Of a stretch of 64,000 nucleotides of DNA, positions 34,691-44,471 are shown in pieces. Numbering within the stretch: position 1 is the first letter of the stretch; each line of letters begins with the position of its first letter. Both the position numbers and the translations under genes were made by a program. The notes under the pieces are model-generated. The model saw nothing but the letters and a program-made list of their open reading frames with translations. It was not told the origin of the DNA and did no database searches. The stretch covers positions 62,001 to 126,000 of the forward strand of contig CAZVZX010000001.1 of the NCBI GenBank assembly GCA_964631235.1. Direction: 5' to 3'. This DNA comes from JARKPK01 sp964631235. Lineage in GTDB: Bacteria; Planctomycetota; Planctomycetia; Pirellulales; Thermoguttaceae.

Positions 34691-34865
34691 GGTCGCGGCT
34701 CCTTTCTGTGAAAAGAGAAGTGACTTATCGAGGCGCGATCACGACACGATTCGCGCCCTCATCGGTCAACGGCGCCGCCGGCGCCGTTTGTCGCCGCAAC
34801 AAAGCCGACTAATCGCTGGCTCGAACCACGCGCGAGCCTCCGCGCGATACGGCTCCCAACACAAG

Positions 34866-34973
34866 CGATTCACACTATTCAGAAGGTGGCCGCCCGCGCA
34901 ACGCCGAAGCCGAGGGCGGCCCGCGTTGCATTCGACGTGCCTGCTTTTTCTCTTCGCGGTTTCGACGATACGT
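34866..34973 (-). repeat. Dispersed stem-loop repeat, copy H (degenerate)
   Basis: On the minus strand: GAAACCGCGAAGAGAAAAAG, GCAACGCGGGCCGCC, GGCGGCCACCTTCTGAATAG then TGTGAATC. The landmarks are in order, but the second stem is changed. It lies in the 379-bp gap between the deacylase and methyltransferase genes, which otherwise holds nothing recognisable. Confidence 0.5.
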
Positions 34974-35069
34974 ACGGTTCGGTCAACGACGGCGAAGCGA
35001 GTCGGCCTCAGCCGGTCGGTCATCGGACGGGCAGCAGTCGCCACCGGCCGAATGCCACCGGCCGAACGC

Positions 35070-36074
35070 CTACGGCTCCTCGTTTGGCAACGGTCCTGCC
35101 TCGGCTCTGCCGGTCATGGGCACAAACAGAACCGAGGCCACCTCAAAACGCTGCACCGAGCCGTCGGCCGCTTTCTCGAACACGGTTAGTTGCTGCACGT
35201 TTCGCCCGACGGGAATCACCAAGCGCCCGCCGACGGCCAGTTGATCGATCAACGGCTGGGGCACGTGATCGGGCGCGGCGGTCACCAAAATCGCGTCGAA
35301 GGGAGCCTCTTCCGGCCACCCTAAATAGCCGTCGCCGCATCGAACCGAGACCTGGGAATAGCCCAACTCGCTCAATCGACGCTGTGCCGTCAGCGCCAGC
35401 GGTTCGACAATCTCGATGCTGTAAACCGAGCTGCCGATCTCGGCCAACACCGCCGCCTGGTAGCCCGAGCCGGTGCCAATCTCCAACACTTTGCTCTTTG
35501 GGCCGACGTTGGCCCACTGCGTCATCAACGCCACGATGTACGGCTGCGAAATCGTCTGTCCGAATTCAATCGGCAACGCGCGATCGGCATAGGCCAGCGA
35601 CTGCATGTCCGACGGCACAAATAGATGCCGCGGCACTTTTTCCATGGCCGCCAGCACCCGCAAATCGGTAATATCGCGACGGCGGAGCTGCTGCTCGACC
35701 ATCGAATGCCGAAGTCGCTCGAAACGGTCAACCTGCGGCACGTTTGAAGTCTCCTGCGGCCCTGAACTCGCCGCACCGATGTCGCGAGCAATCTTGCCGT
35801 CGGCCGGGGCGACAAGAAAAGGGGAATCGGCCCGTTCGCCCGCCGGAGTTCGACCATGCCCTGTGTTTTGCGGGCTGCCGGCCGCATTGCGATCCGGTCC
35901 GACGCGATCCGACCCAACCGAACTGTCCGAATCAGCTGATTGCCCCGTCCCCCGAGGGTCGGTCGGCCAAAGCAACGCAGCGACGAGAACCAACCCCAAC
36001 CAGATTGCTACCGCAACCGCCCAACTGACGTTTCGCAGCCACGGCGCACACGGCGAGCATCGTCTGCCGACCAT
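35070..36074 (-). CDS. pcm: Protein-L-isoaspartate O-methyltransferase with N-terminal membrane anchor
   Basis: A 334-residue enzyme that methylates L-isoaspartyl residues for protein repair. ATG 36074 follows GGGAG. Residues 1-14 are basic, about 15-38 form a hydrophobic helix (WAVAVAIWLGLVLVAALLW), and a polar Pro/Ser/Asp-rich linker runs to about 110. The PCMT domain follows: MVEQQLRRRDITDLRVLAAM, FGQTISQPYIVALMTQ, then the SAM-binding VLEIGTGSGYQAAVLAEIG and DAILVTAAPDHVPQPL. The usual enzyme is cytosolic and about 210 residues. The anchor by the positive-inside rule would put the catalytic domain outside, which is odd for a SAM enzyme. Confidence 0.88.
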   Translation of the reverse strand: MVGRRCSPCAPWLRNVSWAVAVAIWLGLVLVAALLWPTDPRGTGQSADSDSSVGSDRVGPDRNAAGSPQNTGHGRTPAGERADSPFLVAPADGKIARDIGAASSGPQETSNVPQVDRFERLRHSMVEQQLRRRDITDLRVLAAMEKVPRHLFVPSDMQSLAYADRALPIEFGQTISQPYIVALMTQWANVGPKSKVLEIGTGSGYQAAVLAEIGSSVYSIEIVEPLALTAQRRLSELGYSQVSVRCGDGYLGWPEEAPFDAILVTAAPDHVPQPLIDQLAVGGRLVIPVGRNVQQLTVFEKAADGSVQRFEVASVLFVPMTGRAEAGPLPNEEP

Positions 36075-37234
36075 GGCTTTGCTCCCACCCAAAAGAACGA
36101 TCCTATCGCTTCACGCAGTCGCCGAACGAACCCGTCGCAACTCATGCGCTTCCTCGGACTCGTCGCGCAGTGGAGAATGAGAACAGTGAGAAACCGGTGT
36201 CGCCAACCAGTCGATGACTTTACCCTAACGATTCTCAAGCACGAACGAGTCGCGGTCAATCCCCCATTAGAAGCAACCGCCGACGCAACAGCACGAGAAC
36301 TGCATGCCGAGCCGGCAACCTCCGCATGCCATCGTTGCAGCGCACCCAGTTGTATGTTTCCATTGTTGCTCGCAATAGTGAGTTTAATTGGACAGAGATG
36401 GGCGGATATTCCCTAGCTGCCTCCCCTGCCGCAGCCCATTCGCTGCCCGCCGACGTGATTTCGTTTTGATTGAAGACCTATCTCTCAAGCTCCGCGAGCA
36501 GGCGGAATCGCTGCTCGAACGAGCAACAATGTCGCATCCGCTTTGTCGTTCAGGCCAGCACGGCAACCGCATTCACTCAGCGATCAAGCCCAAGTCTGCT
36601 CGGCGATTCGGAGCAACGGCATCAAGCGAAGCCGGTTGCACTGTGGCGGCATCTCGACTTGAAACAAGGGAACCTGTCAAAACCTGTTTCGCTTCGATGG
36701 CCTGACGCCGCCCTGCGAGCAGTCATCGCGGAACAGGCTGTTGGTCGGCCGCAACGGCGGAGGCCATTACGACGTTACTCGAAGCGGTGGCGACACCCAC
36801 GTGGGCGGCTTGCAGGCGCAACGCCGCCTTGGACGACGGGCGACCTGGTATCGCGATTCTCGCCCAACGGCGACGGATTTTGCGTTCTTCGCTTGGCGAA
36901 ATAGCGTCGGCAACTTGTGGAAAGGCCTCTTGCGCGATACATTGGTCTTTTCTTTGCGGCTCGGGAAAGCGTGCCGGCGCCGATCCGAGTCCGGCAGAGT
37001 GTCTCTATCATTCCCAGCAGCGCCCGCGCGCGACGCTTTGACGCGGCCCAGTGTTTGTTGAGACTCGAGACGACAACGCCCTTCGGCCGGCCGAGCTATA
37101 GGCCGGAGCCGCACCAGCGGCAGCCGACGCAAAGCGAGCGTTGTTTCTTTCGAGGATCGGCAATCGGCGGGAAAAGTCCGCTGTGGTGCGGTCGCGACTG
37201 ATGGTCCGAGTCTAATGAGTTGAGGAGAAAGCTC
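36075..37234. other. Long intergenic region upstream of nifJ
   Basis: The longest gene-free stretch in the window. Frames here are Arg/Ala-rich, lack ribosome sites and show no domain. I found no repeat copy, tRNA or terminator. A GAGGAGA at 37222-37228 is the nifJ ribosome site. The region could hold a small RNA or a decayed gene, but nothing in the sequence supports either. Confidence 0.5.
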
Positions 37235-40200
37235 GTGGAAAGCAAGCGCTTCGTCACCGTCGATGGCAATGAAGCGACGGCGAATATCGCCCACCTTTGC
37301 AACGAGGTGATGGCGATTTATCCGATCACGCCGTCATCGGGGTTGGGCGAAATGCCCGACGCCTGGGCCGCCGCCGGCCGCAAGAACATCTTCGGCACCG
37401 TGCCGCACGTGGTCGAGCTGCAAAGCGAGGCCGGGGCCGCCGGGGCCGTCCATGGCGCCCTGCAGGCCGGGGCCCTGACGACAACCTTTACGGCCTCGCA
37501 AGGCCTCTTGTTGATGATTCCCAACATGTTCAAGATCGCCGGCGAATTGACGTCGACGGTCTTCCATGTAACCGCCCGAACCGTGGCGACCCATGCCTTG
37601 TCGATCTTCGGCGACCACAGCGATGTGATGGCCTGCCGATCGACCGGCTGGGCGTTGCTTTCGTCGGCGTCGGTTCAAGAGGCCCAGGATCTGGCCCTGA
37701 TCGCCCATTCCGCCACCCTGGAAGCCCGGGTGCCGATCCTGCACTTCTATGATGGGTTCCGCATCTCGCACGAAGTGAACAAAATCGCTCAGCTTTCGGA
37801 AGACGATGTTCGCGCGATGATCGACATGGATTTGGTCAACGCTCATCGTCAACGGGCGTTGACCCCGGAGCGGCCTTTGCTTCGCGGCACGGCCCAAAAC
37901 CCCGACGTGTTCTTCCAAGCCCGCGAGGCGTGCAACCCCTACTATCAGCGTTGCGCGGGCATCATTCAGAAGCACATGGACAAGTTCGCGCGGCTCTTCG
38001 GCCGGGCATATCATCTGTTCGACTATGTCGGCGCTCCTGATGCCGATCGCGTGATCGTCGCCATGGGCTCGGGCTGCGGCGTCATTGAAGAGACCGTCGA
38101 TCACATGGTTGCCCAAGGGCAGAAGGTCGGCTTGGTCATCGTTCGCTTGTTCCGTCCGTTCGATGCGTCCGCATTGGTTGCGGCATTGCCCAAGACGGTT
38201 CGCAAGATCGCCGTGCTCGACCGCACCAAGGAGCCCGGCGCGGCCGGCGAACCGCTGTACCAAGACGTGATCACCGCGTTGGCCGAGTGCTGGGCGGGCC
38301 ATGCCGGCACGGCGCCGATGCCGCGGGTGGTTGGCGGACGCTACGGCCTATCGTCCAAAGAATTCACCCCGGCGATGGCGGCGGCGATTTTCGCCGAGTT
38401 GAGCAAGAGCGAACCACGGAATCACTTCACCGTGGGCATCAACGACGATGTCACCCACTTGAGCTTGGAGTACGACCCCGACTACTCGACCGAAGGCTCG
38501 GACGTGACGCGTGCCGTGTTCTTCGGATTGGGCAGCGACGGCACCGTAAGCGCCAATCGGGCGTCGGCAAAAATCATCGGTGAGAACACACCGATGTACG
38601 CACAGGCGTACTTCGTGTACGACTCGCGCAAGGCCGGCTCGGTAACCACCAGCCACGTGCGATTCAGCCCGCGGCCGATCAAGGGATCGTATTTGGTGCA
38701 TAAGGCCAATTTCGTGGCCTGCCATCAGTTCCACTTTTTGGAACGGATCGACATGCTGTCGCTGGCCGAGCCGGGCGCCACGTTCTTGCTGAACAGCCCG
38801 TTCGGGCCCGACGAGGTGTGGAACCATCTGCCGCAAGAAGTGCAACGGCAGATCATCGACAAGAAGCTGAAGTTCTACGTCGTCGATGCGTACAAGGTTG
38901 CCCGCGAAACGAACATGGGCGTCCGCATCAATACGATTATGCAGACGTGCTTCTTCAAGCTGGCCAACATCATCCCGGCGGAACAAGCGATTGCCGAAAT
39001 CAAAGACTCGATCAAGAAAACCTACGGAAAGAAGGGCGGCGAGAAGATCGTCGCGCAGAACTATGCGGCCGTCGATGGCGCGTTGGCCGGTCTGGCCGAG
39101 GTGAAGTACCCGGCCGAGGCGTCGTCGAAGCTTCACATGGTTCCGGCCGTGCCTGCCGACGCGCCGGCGTTCGTCAAAGACGTGCTGGGAATGATGATCG
39201 CCAATCGGGGCGACGACCTGCCCGTCAGCGCCCTCCCGCCGGACGGCACCTTCCCCACCGGCACGACAAAGTACGAAAAGCGAAGCATCGCCCAGGATAT
39301 TCCGATTTGGGATCCGAAAATCTGCATTCAGTGCGGGCTGTGCTCGTTGGTTTGCCCGCATGCCTCGATACGGATGAAGGTCTTCGATCCGGCACTGCTG
39401 AGCGGGGCGCCGGCCGGTTTTCGCAGCACGGATTACAAAGGCAAGGAATTCGAAGGCTGGAAATACACCATCCAAGTCGCGCCCGACGACTGCACCGGGT
39501 GCGGCGTGTGCGTCGATGTTTGCCCGGCCAAAGACAAAGAGCGGGCGAAGCACAAGGCGATCGACATGGAGCCGAAAATGCCCCATTTGGATCGCGAACG
39601 CGAGAACTTCGCCTTCTTCCTCGACAAGATTCCGGATGTCGATCGTTCGAGAGTCAAGGCCGACACGATCAAGGGCTCGCAGTTGCTGTTGCCGTTGTTC
39701 GAGTTCTCGGGCGCCTGTGCCGGGTGCGGCGAAACGCCTTATGTTAAGCTGATTACGCAGTTCTTCGGCGACCGGATGCTGATTGCCAATGCGACGGGCT
39801 GTTCGTCGATCTACGGCGGCAATCTGCCCTGCACTCCGTACACCGTGAATCACGAAGGGCACGGCCCGGCATGGTCGAACTCGCTGTTCGAGGACTGCGC
39901 CGAGTTCGGCCTCGGCTTCCGCTTGGCGATTGACCAGCAAGTGGAATACGCCGGCGAACTGCTCCGGCGACTGTCGGGTCAGCTCGGCGATGCTCTGGTG
40001 GGCGAACTGCTCAACAACAAGCAGGAAACCGATGCCGACATCGCGAAACAACGTCGCTTGGTGGCCGATTTGCGAGAGAAGTTGGCCAAAATCGACAGCG
40101 CAGACGCCAAGGCCCTGCTCGCCTCGTCCGACTACTTGATTCGCAAAAGCGTGTGGAGCTTCGGCGGCGACGGCTGGGCCTACGACATCGGTTTCGGCGG

Positions 40201-40837
40201 GCTCGACCACGTGCTCGCCTCGGGCCGCGACATCAACCTGCTGGTTCTCGATACGGAAGTCTATTCCAACACGGGCGGCCAGGCGTCGAAGGCCACCTTC
40301 CGCGGGGCGGTAGCCAAGTTTGCCGCAGCCGGCAAGCCGGGGCGGAAGAAAGACTTGGGCATGATCGCCGCCTCGTACGGCAACGTCTTCGTCGGCTCGA
40401 TCTCGTTGGGCGCCAATCCGCAACATGCGATCAAGACGATCCGCGCAGCCGAGGCGTATCGCGGCCCGTCGATCATCATCGCCCTTTCCACCTGCATCGG
40501 CTGGGGCATCGACATGGCCACCTCGATGCAGTTGCAGAAAGAAGCGGTGGCGTGCGGCTACTGGCCGCTCTACTCGTACGATCCTCAGAACAAGGAACGG
40601 CCGTTCCAACTGGCCAGCAAGAAGCCGGTGGGCAGCTTCAAGGATTTCGCCATGAAGAACGCCCGTTTCGCCATGCTCGCCCGAAGCAAACCCGAGCGGG
40701 CCGCTTACCTCTTCGAACTCGGCCAGCAAGATATCGATCTGCGCTGGCAATATTACGAACAATTGGCCGGAATCAAATACGCGGAAGGCGGCAACGGGCA
40801 AGGTGCAACGGCGCAGGCCGCTAAGGAGGCAAACTGA
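37235..40837 (+). CDS. nifJ: Pyruvate:ferredoxin (flavodoxin) oxidoreductase
   Basis: A 1200-residue single-chain PFOR that converts pyruvate and CoA to acetyl-CoA and CO2, passing electrons to ferredoxin. GTG 37235 follows GAGGAG by 7 bases. Domains in order: pyrimidine/TPP domain I (YPITPSSGLGEMPDAWAAAG), domain II, the EKR segment, two [4Fe-4S] clusters (CIQCGLCSLVCP near 697 and CTGCGVCVDVCP near 753), then the TPP domain with CAGCGETPYVKL (near 828), ATGCSSIYGG and GDGWAYDIGFGGLDHVLASG. Length and order match the family. The stop overlaps the ATG of the dihydroorotate-dehydrogenase-like gene, so both are co-translated. It implies anaerobic or low-oxygen pyruvate use. Confidence 0.95.
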   Translation: MESKRFVTVDGNEATANIAHLCNEVMAIYPITPSSGLGEMPDAWAAAGRKNIFGTVPHVVELQSEAGAAGAVHGALQAGALTTTFTASQGLLLMIPNMFKIAGELTSTVFHVTARTVATHALSIFGDHSDVMACRSTGWALLSSASVQEAQDLALIAHSATLEARVPILHFYDGFRISHEVNKIAQLSEDDVRAMIDMDLVNAHRQRALTPERPLLRGTAQNPDVFFQAREACNPYYQRCAGIIQKHMDKFARLFGRAYHLFDYVGAPDADRVIVAMGSGCGVIEETVDHMVAQGQKVGLVIVRLFRPFDASALVAALPKTVRKIAVLDRTKEPGAAGEPLYQDVITALAECWAGHAGTAPMPRVVGGRYGLSSKEFTPAMAAAIFAELSKSEPRNHFTVGINDDVTHLSLEYDPDYSTEGSDVTRAVFFGLGSDGTVSANRASAKIIGENTPMYAQAYFVYDSRKAGSVTTSHVRFSPRPIKGSYLVHKANFVACHQFHFLERIDMLSLAEPGATFLLNSPFGPDEVWNHLPQEVQRQIIDKKLKFYVVDAYKVARETNMGVRINTIMQTCFFKLANIIPAEQAIAEIKDSIKKTYGKKGGEKIVAQNYAAVDGALAGLAEVKYPAEASSKLHMVPAVPADAPAFVKDVLGMMIANRGDDLPVSALPPDGTFPTGTTKYEKRSIAQDIPIWDPKICIQCGLCSLVCPHASIRMKVFDPALLSGAPAGFRSTDYKGKEFEGWKYTIQVAPDDCTGCGVCVDVCPAKDKERAKHKAIDMEPKMPHLDRERENFAFFLDKIPDVDRSRVKADTIKGSQLLLPLFEFSGACAGCGETPYVKLITQFFGDRMLIANATGCSSIYGGNLPCTPYTVNHEGHGPAWSNSLFEDCAEFGLGFRLAIDQQVEYAGELLRRLSGQLGDALVGELLNNKQETDADIAKQRRLVADLREKLAKIDSADAKALLASSDYLIRKSVWSFGGDGWAYDIGFGGLDHVLASGRDINLLVLDTEVYSNTGGQASKATFRGAVAKFAAAGKPGRKKDLGMIAASYGNVFVGSISLGANPQHAIKTIRAAEAYRGPSIIIALSTCIGWGIDMATSMQLQKEAVACGYWPLYSYDPQNKERPFQLASKKPVGSFKDFAMKNARFAMLARSKPERAAYLFELGQQDIDLRWQYYEQLAGIKYAEGGNGQGATAQAAKEAN

Positions 40838-41844
40838 TGAGCGTGAATCTATCGACCCAATACCTCGGGCTTTCGCTGAAGAACCCGATTGTCATCGCCG
40901 CGTCGCCGCTTACTGCAAAGATCGAATGGCTCCAGCGGCTCGAATCGGTCGGCGCAGCCGCGGTCGTGCTTCCCTCGCTCTTCCAAGAGCAGATCGAACA
41001 CGATACAGAGCAACTAACCCGCGTGCATGAAACCGGCGCGGACAGTTTCGCCGAGGCGCTGACCTACTTTCCCGAACCGCAAGATTATCGCACCGGCCCC
41101 GACACCTACATCGAGCTGATCGAATCGGCGAAGAAATCGGTGAAGATTCCGGTGATCGCCAGCCTGAACGGCACCGAAAAAGGCGGTTGGGTCCGCTACG
41201 CGAAAATGATGCAGGACGCCGGCGCCGACGCCCTGGAGTTGAACGTGTACTACGTTGCCGCCGATATCAGCATGAGCGGCGCCGACGTCGAATCGCAATA
41301 CCTCGAGCTGGTCTCCGAGGTGCGGAAGTCGGTCACGATTCCGCTGGCCGTGAAGGTCGGGCCGTATTTCTCCTCCGTCGGGCACTTCTGTCGACAGTTG
41401 GCCGATGCGGGCGCCGACGGCTTGGTTCTGTTCAACCGTTTCCTCCAGCCCGACATCGACCTGGAAACCCTTGAAACCGATTCGCGATTGATCCTCAGCG
41501 ATCCGTTCGAGCTGCTCCTGCCGCTGCGATGGACGGCAATCCTGCACGGCCGCGTCAAGGCGTCGTTGGCGATCACCAGCGGCATCCACGATGTCGAAGG
41601 ATTGATCAAGGCCTTGCTCGTCGGCGCCGATGTCGGCATGATCGCCTCGGTGATCTACAACGAGGGCTTCGACTTCGTCGCCAAGATGATCGATGGGCTG
41701 CGCGACTGGTTGACTCAACGGGAATACGATTCGGTCGAGCAACTCAAAGGCAGCATGGACCAAGAGAATTGCCCGAGCCCCGAGGCCTTCGCCCGCGGCA
41801 ACTACATGAAAGCCCTGGTCAGCTATACCAGCAAGCCGATCTAA
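40837..41844 (+). CDS. Dihydroorotate dehydrogenase-like protein
   Basis: A 335-residue FMN TIM-barrel protein. Its ATG overlaps the nifJ stop (TGATGA). The N-terminus LSTQYLGLSLKNPIVIAASP and IPVIASLNGTEKGGWVRYAK, ADALELNVYYVAAD, TIPLAVKVGPYFSSV and ADGLVLFNRFLQPDID fit the class-1 DHODH fold. The FMN-lysine strand (AVKVGPY) is kept. The Cys/Ser base region seen in true PyrD is not clear, and this subgroup commonly travels with PFOR genes rather than pyrimidine genes. It may serve as an electron-transfer or related dehydrogenase. The name should be read as fold, not activity. Confidence 0.88.
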   Translation: MSVNLSTQYLGLSLKNPIVIAASPLTAKIEWLQRLESVGAAAVVLPSLFQEQIEHDTEQLTRVHETGADSFAEALTYFPEPQDYRTGPDTYIELIESAKKSVKIPVIASLNGTEKGGWVRYAKMMQDAGADALELNVYYVAADISMSGADVESQYLELVSEVRKSVTIPLAVKVGPYFSSVGHFCRQLADAGADGLVLFNRFLQPDIDLETLETDSRLILSDPFELLLPLRWTAILHGRVKASLAITSGIHDVEGLIKALLVGADVGMIASVIYNEGFDFVAKMIDGLRDWLTQREYDSVEQLKGSMDQENCPSPEAFARGNYMKALVSYTSKPI

Positions 41845-41847
41845 ATC

Positions 41848-41949
41848 GACTCGCGAAAAACGCGAAGCGGTTCAAATGCGGGATGTCACGCAAAAGAGCC
41901 GCTTCGCTCCGCTAACCGCCGATTCCGCAACCGTGCGGAACTATTCGGC
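41848..41949 (+). repeat. Dispersed stem-loop repeat, copy I (forward)
   Basis: Starts 3 bp after the stop at 41844: CGCGAAAAACGCGAAGCGG then TTCAAATG, CACGCAAAAGAGCCGCTTCG, CCGATTCCGCAACC and the tail GTGCGGAACTATTCGGC. The tail is a full match to the consensus. It lies between the stop and the terminator at 42072. Confidence 0.75.
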
Positions 41950-42071
41950 AAGGTGCCGCTGCGGAACCAAGCCGGTTCGTGAGTTCGGTTGCAGGGCGCC
42001 CCGCGGGGCAAACAGGCGGCAAACGGTTGCTTCCACCGCAAGCCGTCGCACATTGAGCGAATGACACTGTT

Positions 42072-42110
42072 GAAGTGGCAAGCGATTTACGCGCTTGCCA
42101 CTTCGTTTTT
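42072..42110 (+). terminator. Intrinsic terminator of nifJ operon
   Basis: GAAGTGGCAAGCG (42072-42084) pairs over 13 bp with CGCTTGCCACTTC (42092-42104), 7-base loop, followed by GTTTTT. It is the strongest terminator in the window and lies 228 bp after the stop, with repeat copy I inside that 3' stretch. The gap to the next gene (42111-42380) shows nothing else. Confidence 0.9.
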
Positions 42111-42380
42111 GGGAGCCGTTTGCGTTTGGCCTTCTTCCCTCTGTTCGCTTATTTCTTGCCCCTCGTTGAATGCGGCAATTCCTTCCGTCAGCTCAGAGGT
42201 GTTCCGCCGTCGTTCCGCCGTCGCTCGAATCTCGGCACCTCGGCACTCGCAACGACGACGGAAGCGGCGCCGGCGTTGATGCCGCTGGGTCGTCCGGCAT
42301 CGTCCGGCGATCGCCGCTGCAATTCAGTTGCTCGGTTCCGTTATAATGCTTTTGCCCGCACGCATTGAAAGCAGCGCAGC

Positions 42381-43979
42381 ATGGCCAAACGAAAAGAGAG
42401 CAAACGCGACGATCGCCCGCTGGCTCGGCCCGCTCCACGACGGTCCGTTCGCCGGCAGAAGCAATCCCTGCGCACGCCCTCTTCTGAAACGCCCCCCTGC
42501 CCTTCGGTTGACCGGGCGATCAAACCGCCTGAGGCCGCAGAGGGCGATCCCCAGACGACCGCGCCGGCCGGCGACGATACGACTGCCGGCGACGCCGCCA
42601 TTGGGGAATCATTCGCGGCCTCCGTGCCGGAGACTCATTCCGCCGAAGCGACCGATCCGACCGGTGCGCCCGGCGATTACCGCGAGGCCGCGAAGAAGGT
42701 CCGCAGCTTCCCGCACGCCCCGGGCGTGTATCTGATGAAGGACGGCCAAGGCCGTGTAATCTATGTGGGCAAGGCGAAGGATCTTCGATCGCGGGCCGGG
42801 AGCTATTTCCTCAAGGCCGCGTTGACTGATCCGCGCACCGCCAATTGGGTCACAGAAATCCGCGATATCGACTACCTGCCGGCGGAAAGCGAAATCGACG
42901 CCCTGTTGATGGAAGCGCGGCTGATCAAGGATATCTTGCCGAAGTACAACCGCGACCTTCGCGACGACAAGACCTTTCCCTATCTGGAAATCTCGGTGCG
43001 CGAGGATTACCCGCGAGTCCGGTTCACCCGAACTCCTCAAGCGAGCGGCACGCGGCTGTTCGGCCCCTTTACGAACCCGCGGCAATTGCGCGGTGCGATT
43101 CAGGTGTTGCAGAAGATCTTCCGTTTTCGCACATGCGAGCTGGATATTGATGCGGAAAACGCGAGGTGGCGATGGTTTCGCCCCTGCTTGCTGCACGCGA
43201 TCGAGCAGTGCTCGGCCCCGTGCAACCTTCGCATCGGCAAGGAGGAGTACCGTGCGTCGATCCAACGGCTGATCGCCGTTTTGGAAGGGCGAAAGAGCCA
43301 ATTGCTCAGCGAAATGCGCGACCAGATGGCCGAGGCGTCGCGATCGCTGCGATTCGAGGAAGCGGCACGGCTCCGCGACGAGCTGGCGCTGCTGGAAACC
43401 CTCGACCAGCGCGGTCGATTGACCAAGCACGTTCAGCCCGAGGTCTTTCCCATCGACCCGAAGAAGGGGCTCGCGGCGCTGCACAAGGCGCTCGGTCTGC
43501 CGGAAGTCCCCCGAGTCATTGAAGGTGTGGACATCGCCCACACGGCCGGAACCGAGGCCGTCGGCGCGGTGGTTCAGTTCATCGACGGATTGCCCTTCAA
43601 GCCGGGCTACCGGCGGTTTCGCCTTCGCAACGCGCCGGGAGGCGACGATTACGCGGCCATCGCCGAGGTGGTCTCGCGGCGTTTCAGCGCCGCGGCCGAC
43701 AGCGAATCGCCGAATCCCGACGTGCTGTTGATCGACGGCGGCCGCGGCCAACTTGCCGCCGCATTGAAGGCCTTATCGCGATTTCCGCAACGGCCCGCGA
43801 CGGTGCTCGCGTTGGCCAAACGCGAGGAGCTGGTTGTCTTGCCCGACCGCGAGGAGCCTCTGCGGTTGAGCCGCCGGCACTTCGCGTTGCGCCTTCTGCA
43901 ATATGTGCGCGACGAAGCACACCGTTTCGCTCAACATTATCATCATCTCTTGCGTCGTCGCAGCGCACTGGGCGAATGA
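42381..43979 (+). CDS. uvrC: UvrC-family excinuclease subunit, HhH-less, with N-terminal extension
   Basis: A 532-residue nucleotide-excision-repair nuclease subunit. Residues 1-100 are a poorly conserved Pro/Ala/Thr extension. The GIY-YIG nuclease begins near 108 (FPHAPGVYLMKDGQGRVIYV then GKAKDLRSR), followed by the Cys-bearing CSAPC region, the UVR motif (LRFEEAARLRDELALLETL) and the RNase H-like domain (IEGVDIAHTAGTEAVGAVV, DDYAAIAEVVSRRF, VLLIDGGRGQLAAAL). It ends at RDEAHRFAQHYHHLLRRRSA and lacks the C-terminal helix-hairpin-helix pair of E. coli UvrC. The 5' incision may therefore depend on other contacts. It is a shortened variant, not a frameshift: the stop follows directly and no HhH frame lies downstream. 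Confidence 0.88.
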   Translation: MAKRKESKRDDRPLARPAPRRSVRRQKQSLRTPSSETPPCPSVDRAIKPPEAAEGDPQTTAPAGDDTTAGDAAIGESFAASVPETHSAEATDPTGAPGDYREAAKKVRSFPHAPGVYLMKDGQGRVIYVGKAKDLRSRAGSYFLKAALTDPRTANWVTEIRDIDYLPAESEIDALLMEARLIKDILPKYNRDLRDDKTFPYLEISVREDYPRVRFTRTPQASGTRLFGPFTNPRQLRGAIQVLQKIFRFRTCELDIDAENARWRWFRPCLLHAIEQCSAPCNLRIGKEEYRASIQRLIAVLEGRKSQLLSEMRDQMAEASRSLRFEEAARLRDELALLETLDQRGRLTKHVQPEVFPIDPKKGLAALHKALGLPEVPRVIEGVDIAHTAGTEAVGAVVQFIDGLPFKPGYRRFRLRNAPGGDDYAAIAEVVSRRFSAAADSESPNPDVLLIDGGRGQLAAALKALSRFPQRPATVLALAKREELVVLPDREEPLRLSRRHFALRLLQYVRDEAHRFAQHYHHLLRRRSALGE

Positions 43980-43989
43980 TTTGGAATAT

Positions 43990-44089
43990 AACCGCGAACG
44001 ATAGAAAGCGGTTCGAACGCCGATTGCACGCAGTCGGCCGGGTTGTTGCGACCGCGGCCGCTTTCGCAATCGCGCGGAACTTTTCGGCC
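43990..44089 (+). repeat. Dispersed stem-loop repeat, copy J (forward, near-consensus)
   Basis: AACCGCGAACGATAGAAAGC then GGTTCGAACG, CGATTGCACGCAGTCGGCCG, CGGCCGCTTTCGCAATCGCG and tail CGGAACTTTTCGGC. CGATTGC pairs with GCAATCG and CGGCCG with CGGCCG. It starts 11 bp after the uvrC stop. The following gap (44090-44471) shows no gene. Confidence 0.85.
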
Positions 44090-44471
44090 CCCTCCGTGCG
44101 GCTCAACCGGAGGATGCAGTCTCGCCCCGTGCTTTCCCGTCGCGCCGACCGGTCGGGACCGCCAATTGCTGAGAATCCGTTGCTGGGGGTTTGAAAATCG
44201 CCGCGCCGACGCTTAGGATAGTAGTTTCCGCAAAAGAGGTGCGGCGGCGGGCTCTCAGTGTTGCGGCCGCTGAGACGGATCGGATCCTTCCAAGGCTTTT
44301 GCACCAGGGCAACGGCGTTTTTCTCGGGGGAAAAGTCGTCCCGTTGCCGGCAGGTGTTGCCGGCGGGTCTCGAGGCCCGATCCCAATGCCGCGATGGCGC
44401 CGGAGGCTGCGGATCATCTGCGGGGATTGGGGCAATCGCGGATCCCATTTGAAGAACGAAGCGGAATCGTT

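Noticed and set aside
36470..36904. 144-codon + frame in the gap before nifJ
   Set aside because: Arg/Ser-rich, no start signal, overlapping frames on both strands look alike; no domain.
38348..40801. Open frame of 817 codons on the - strand opposite nifJ
   Set aside because: Mirror of a conserved PFOR gene with all catalytic motifs on the other strand; typical of high-GC antisense shadows.
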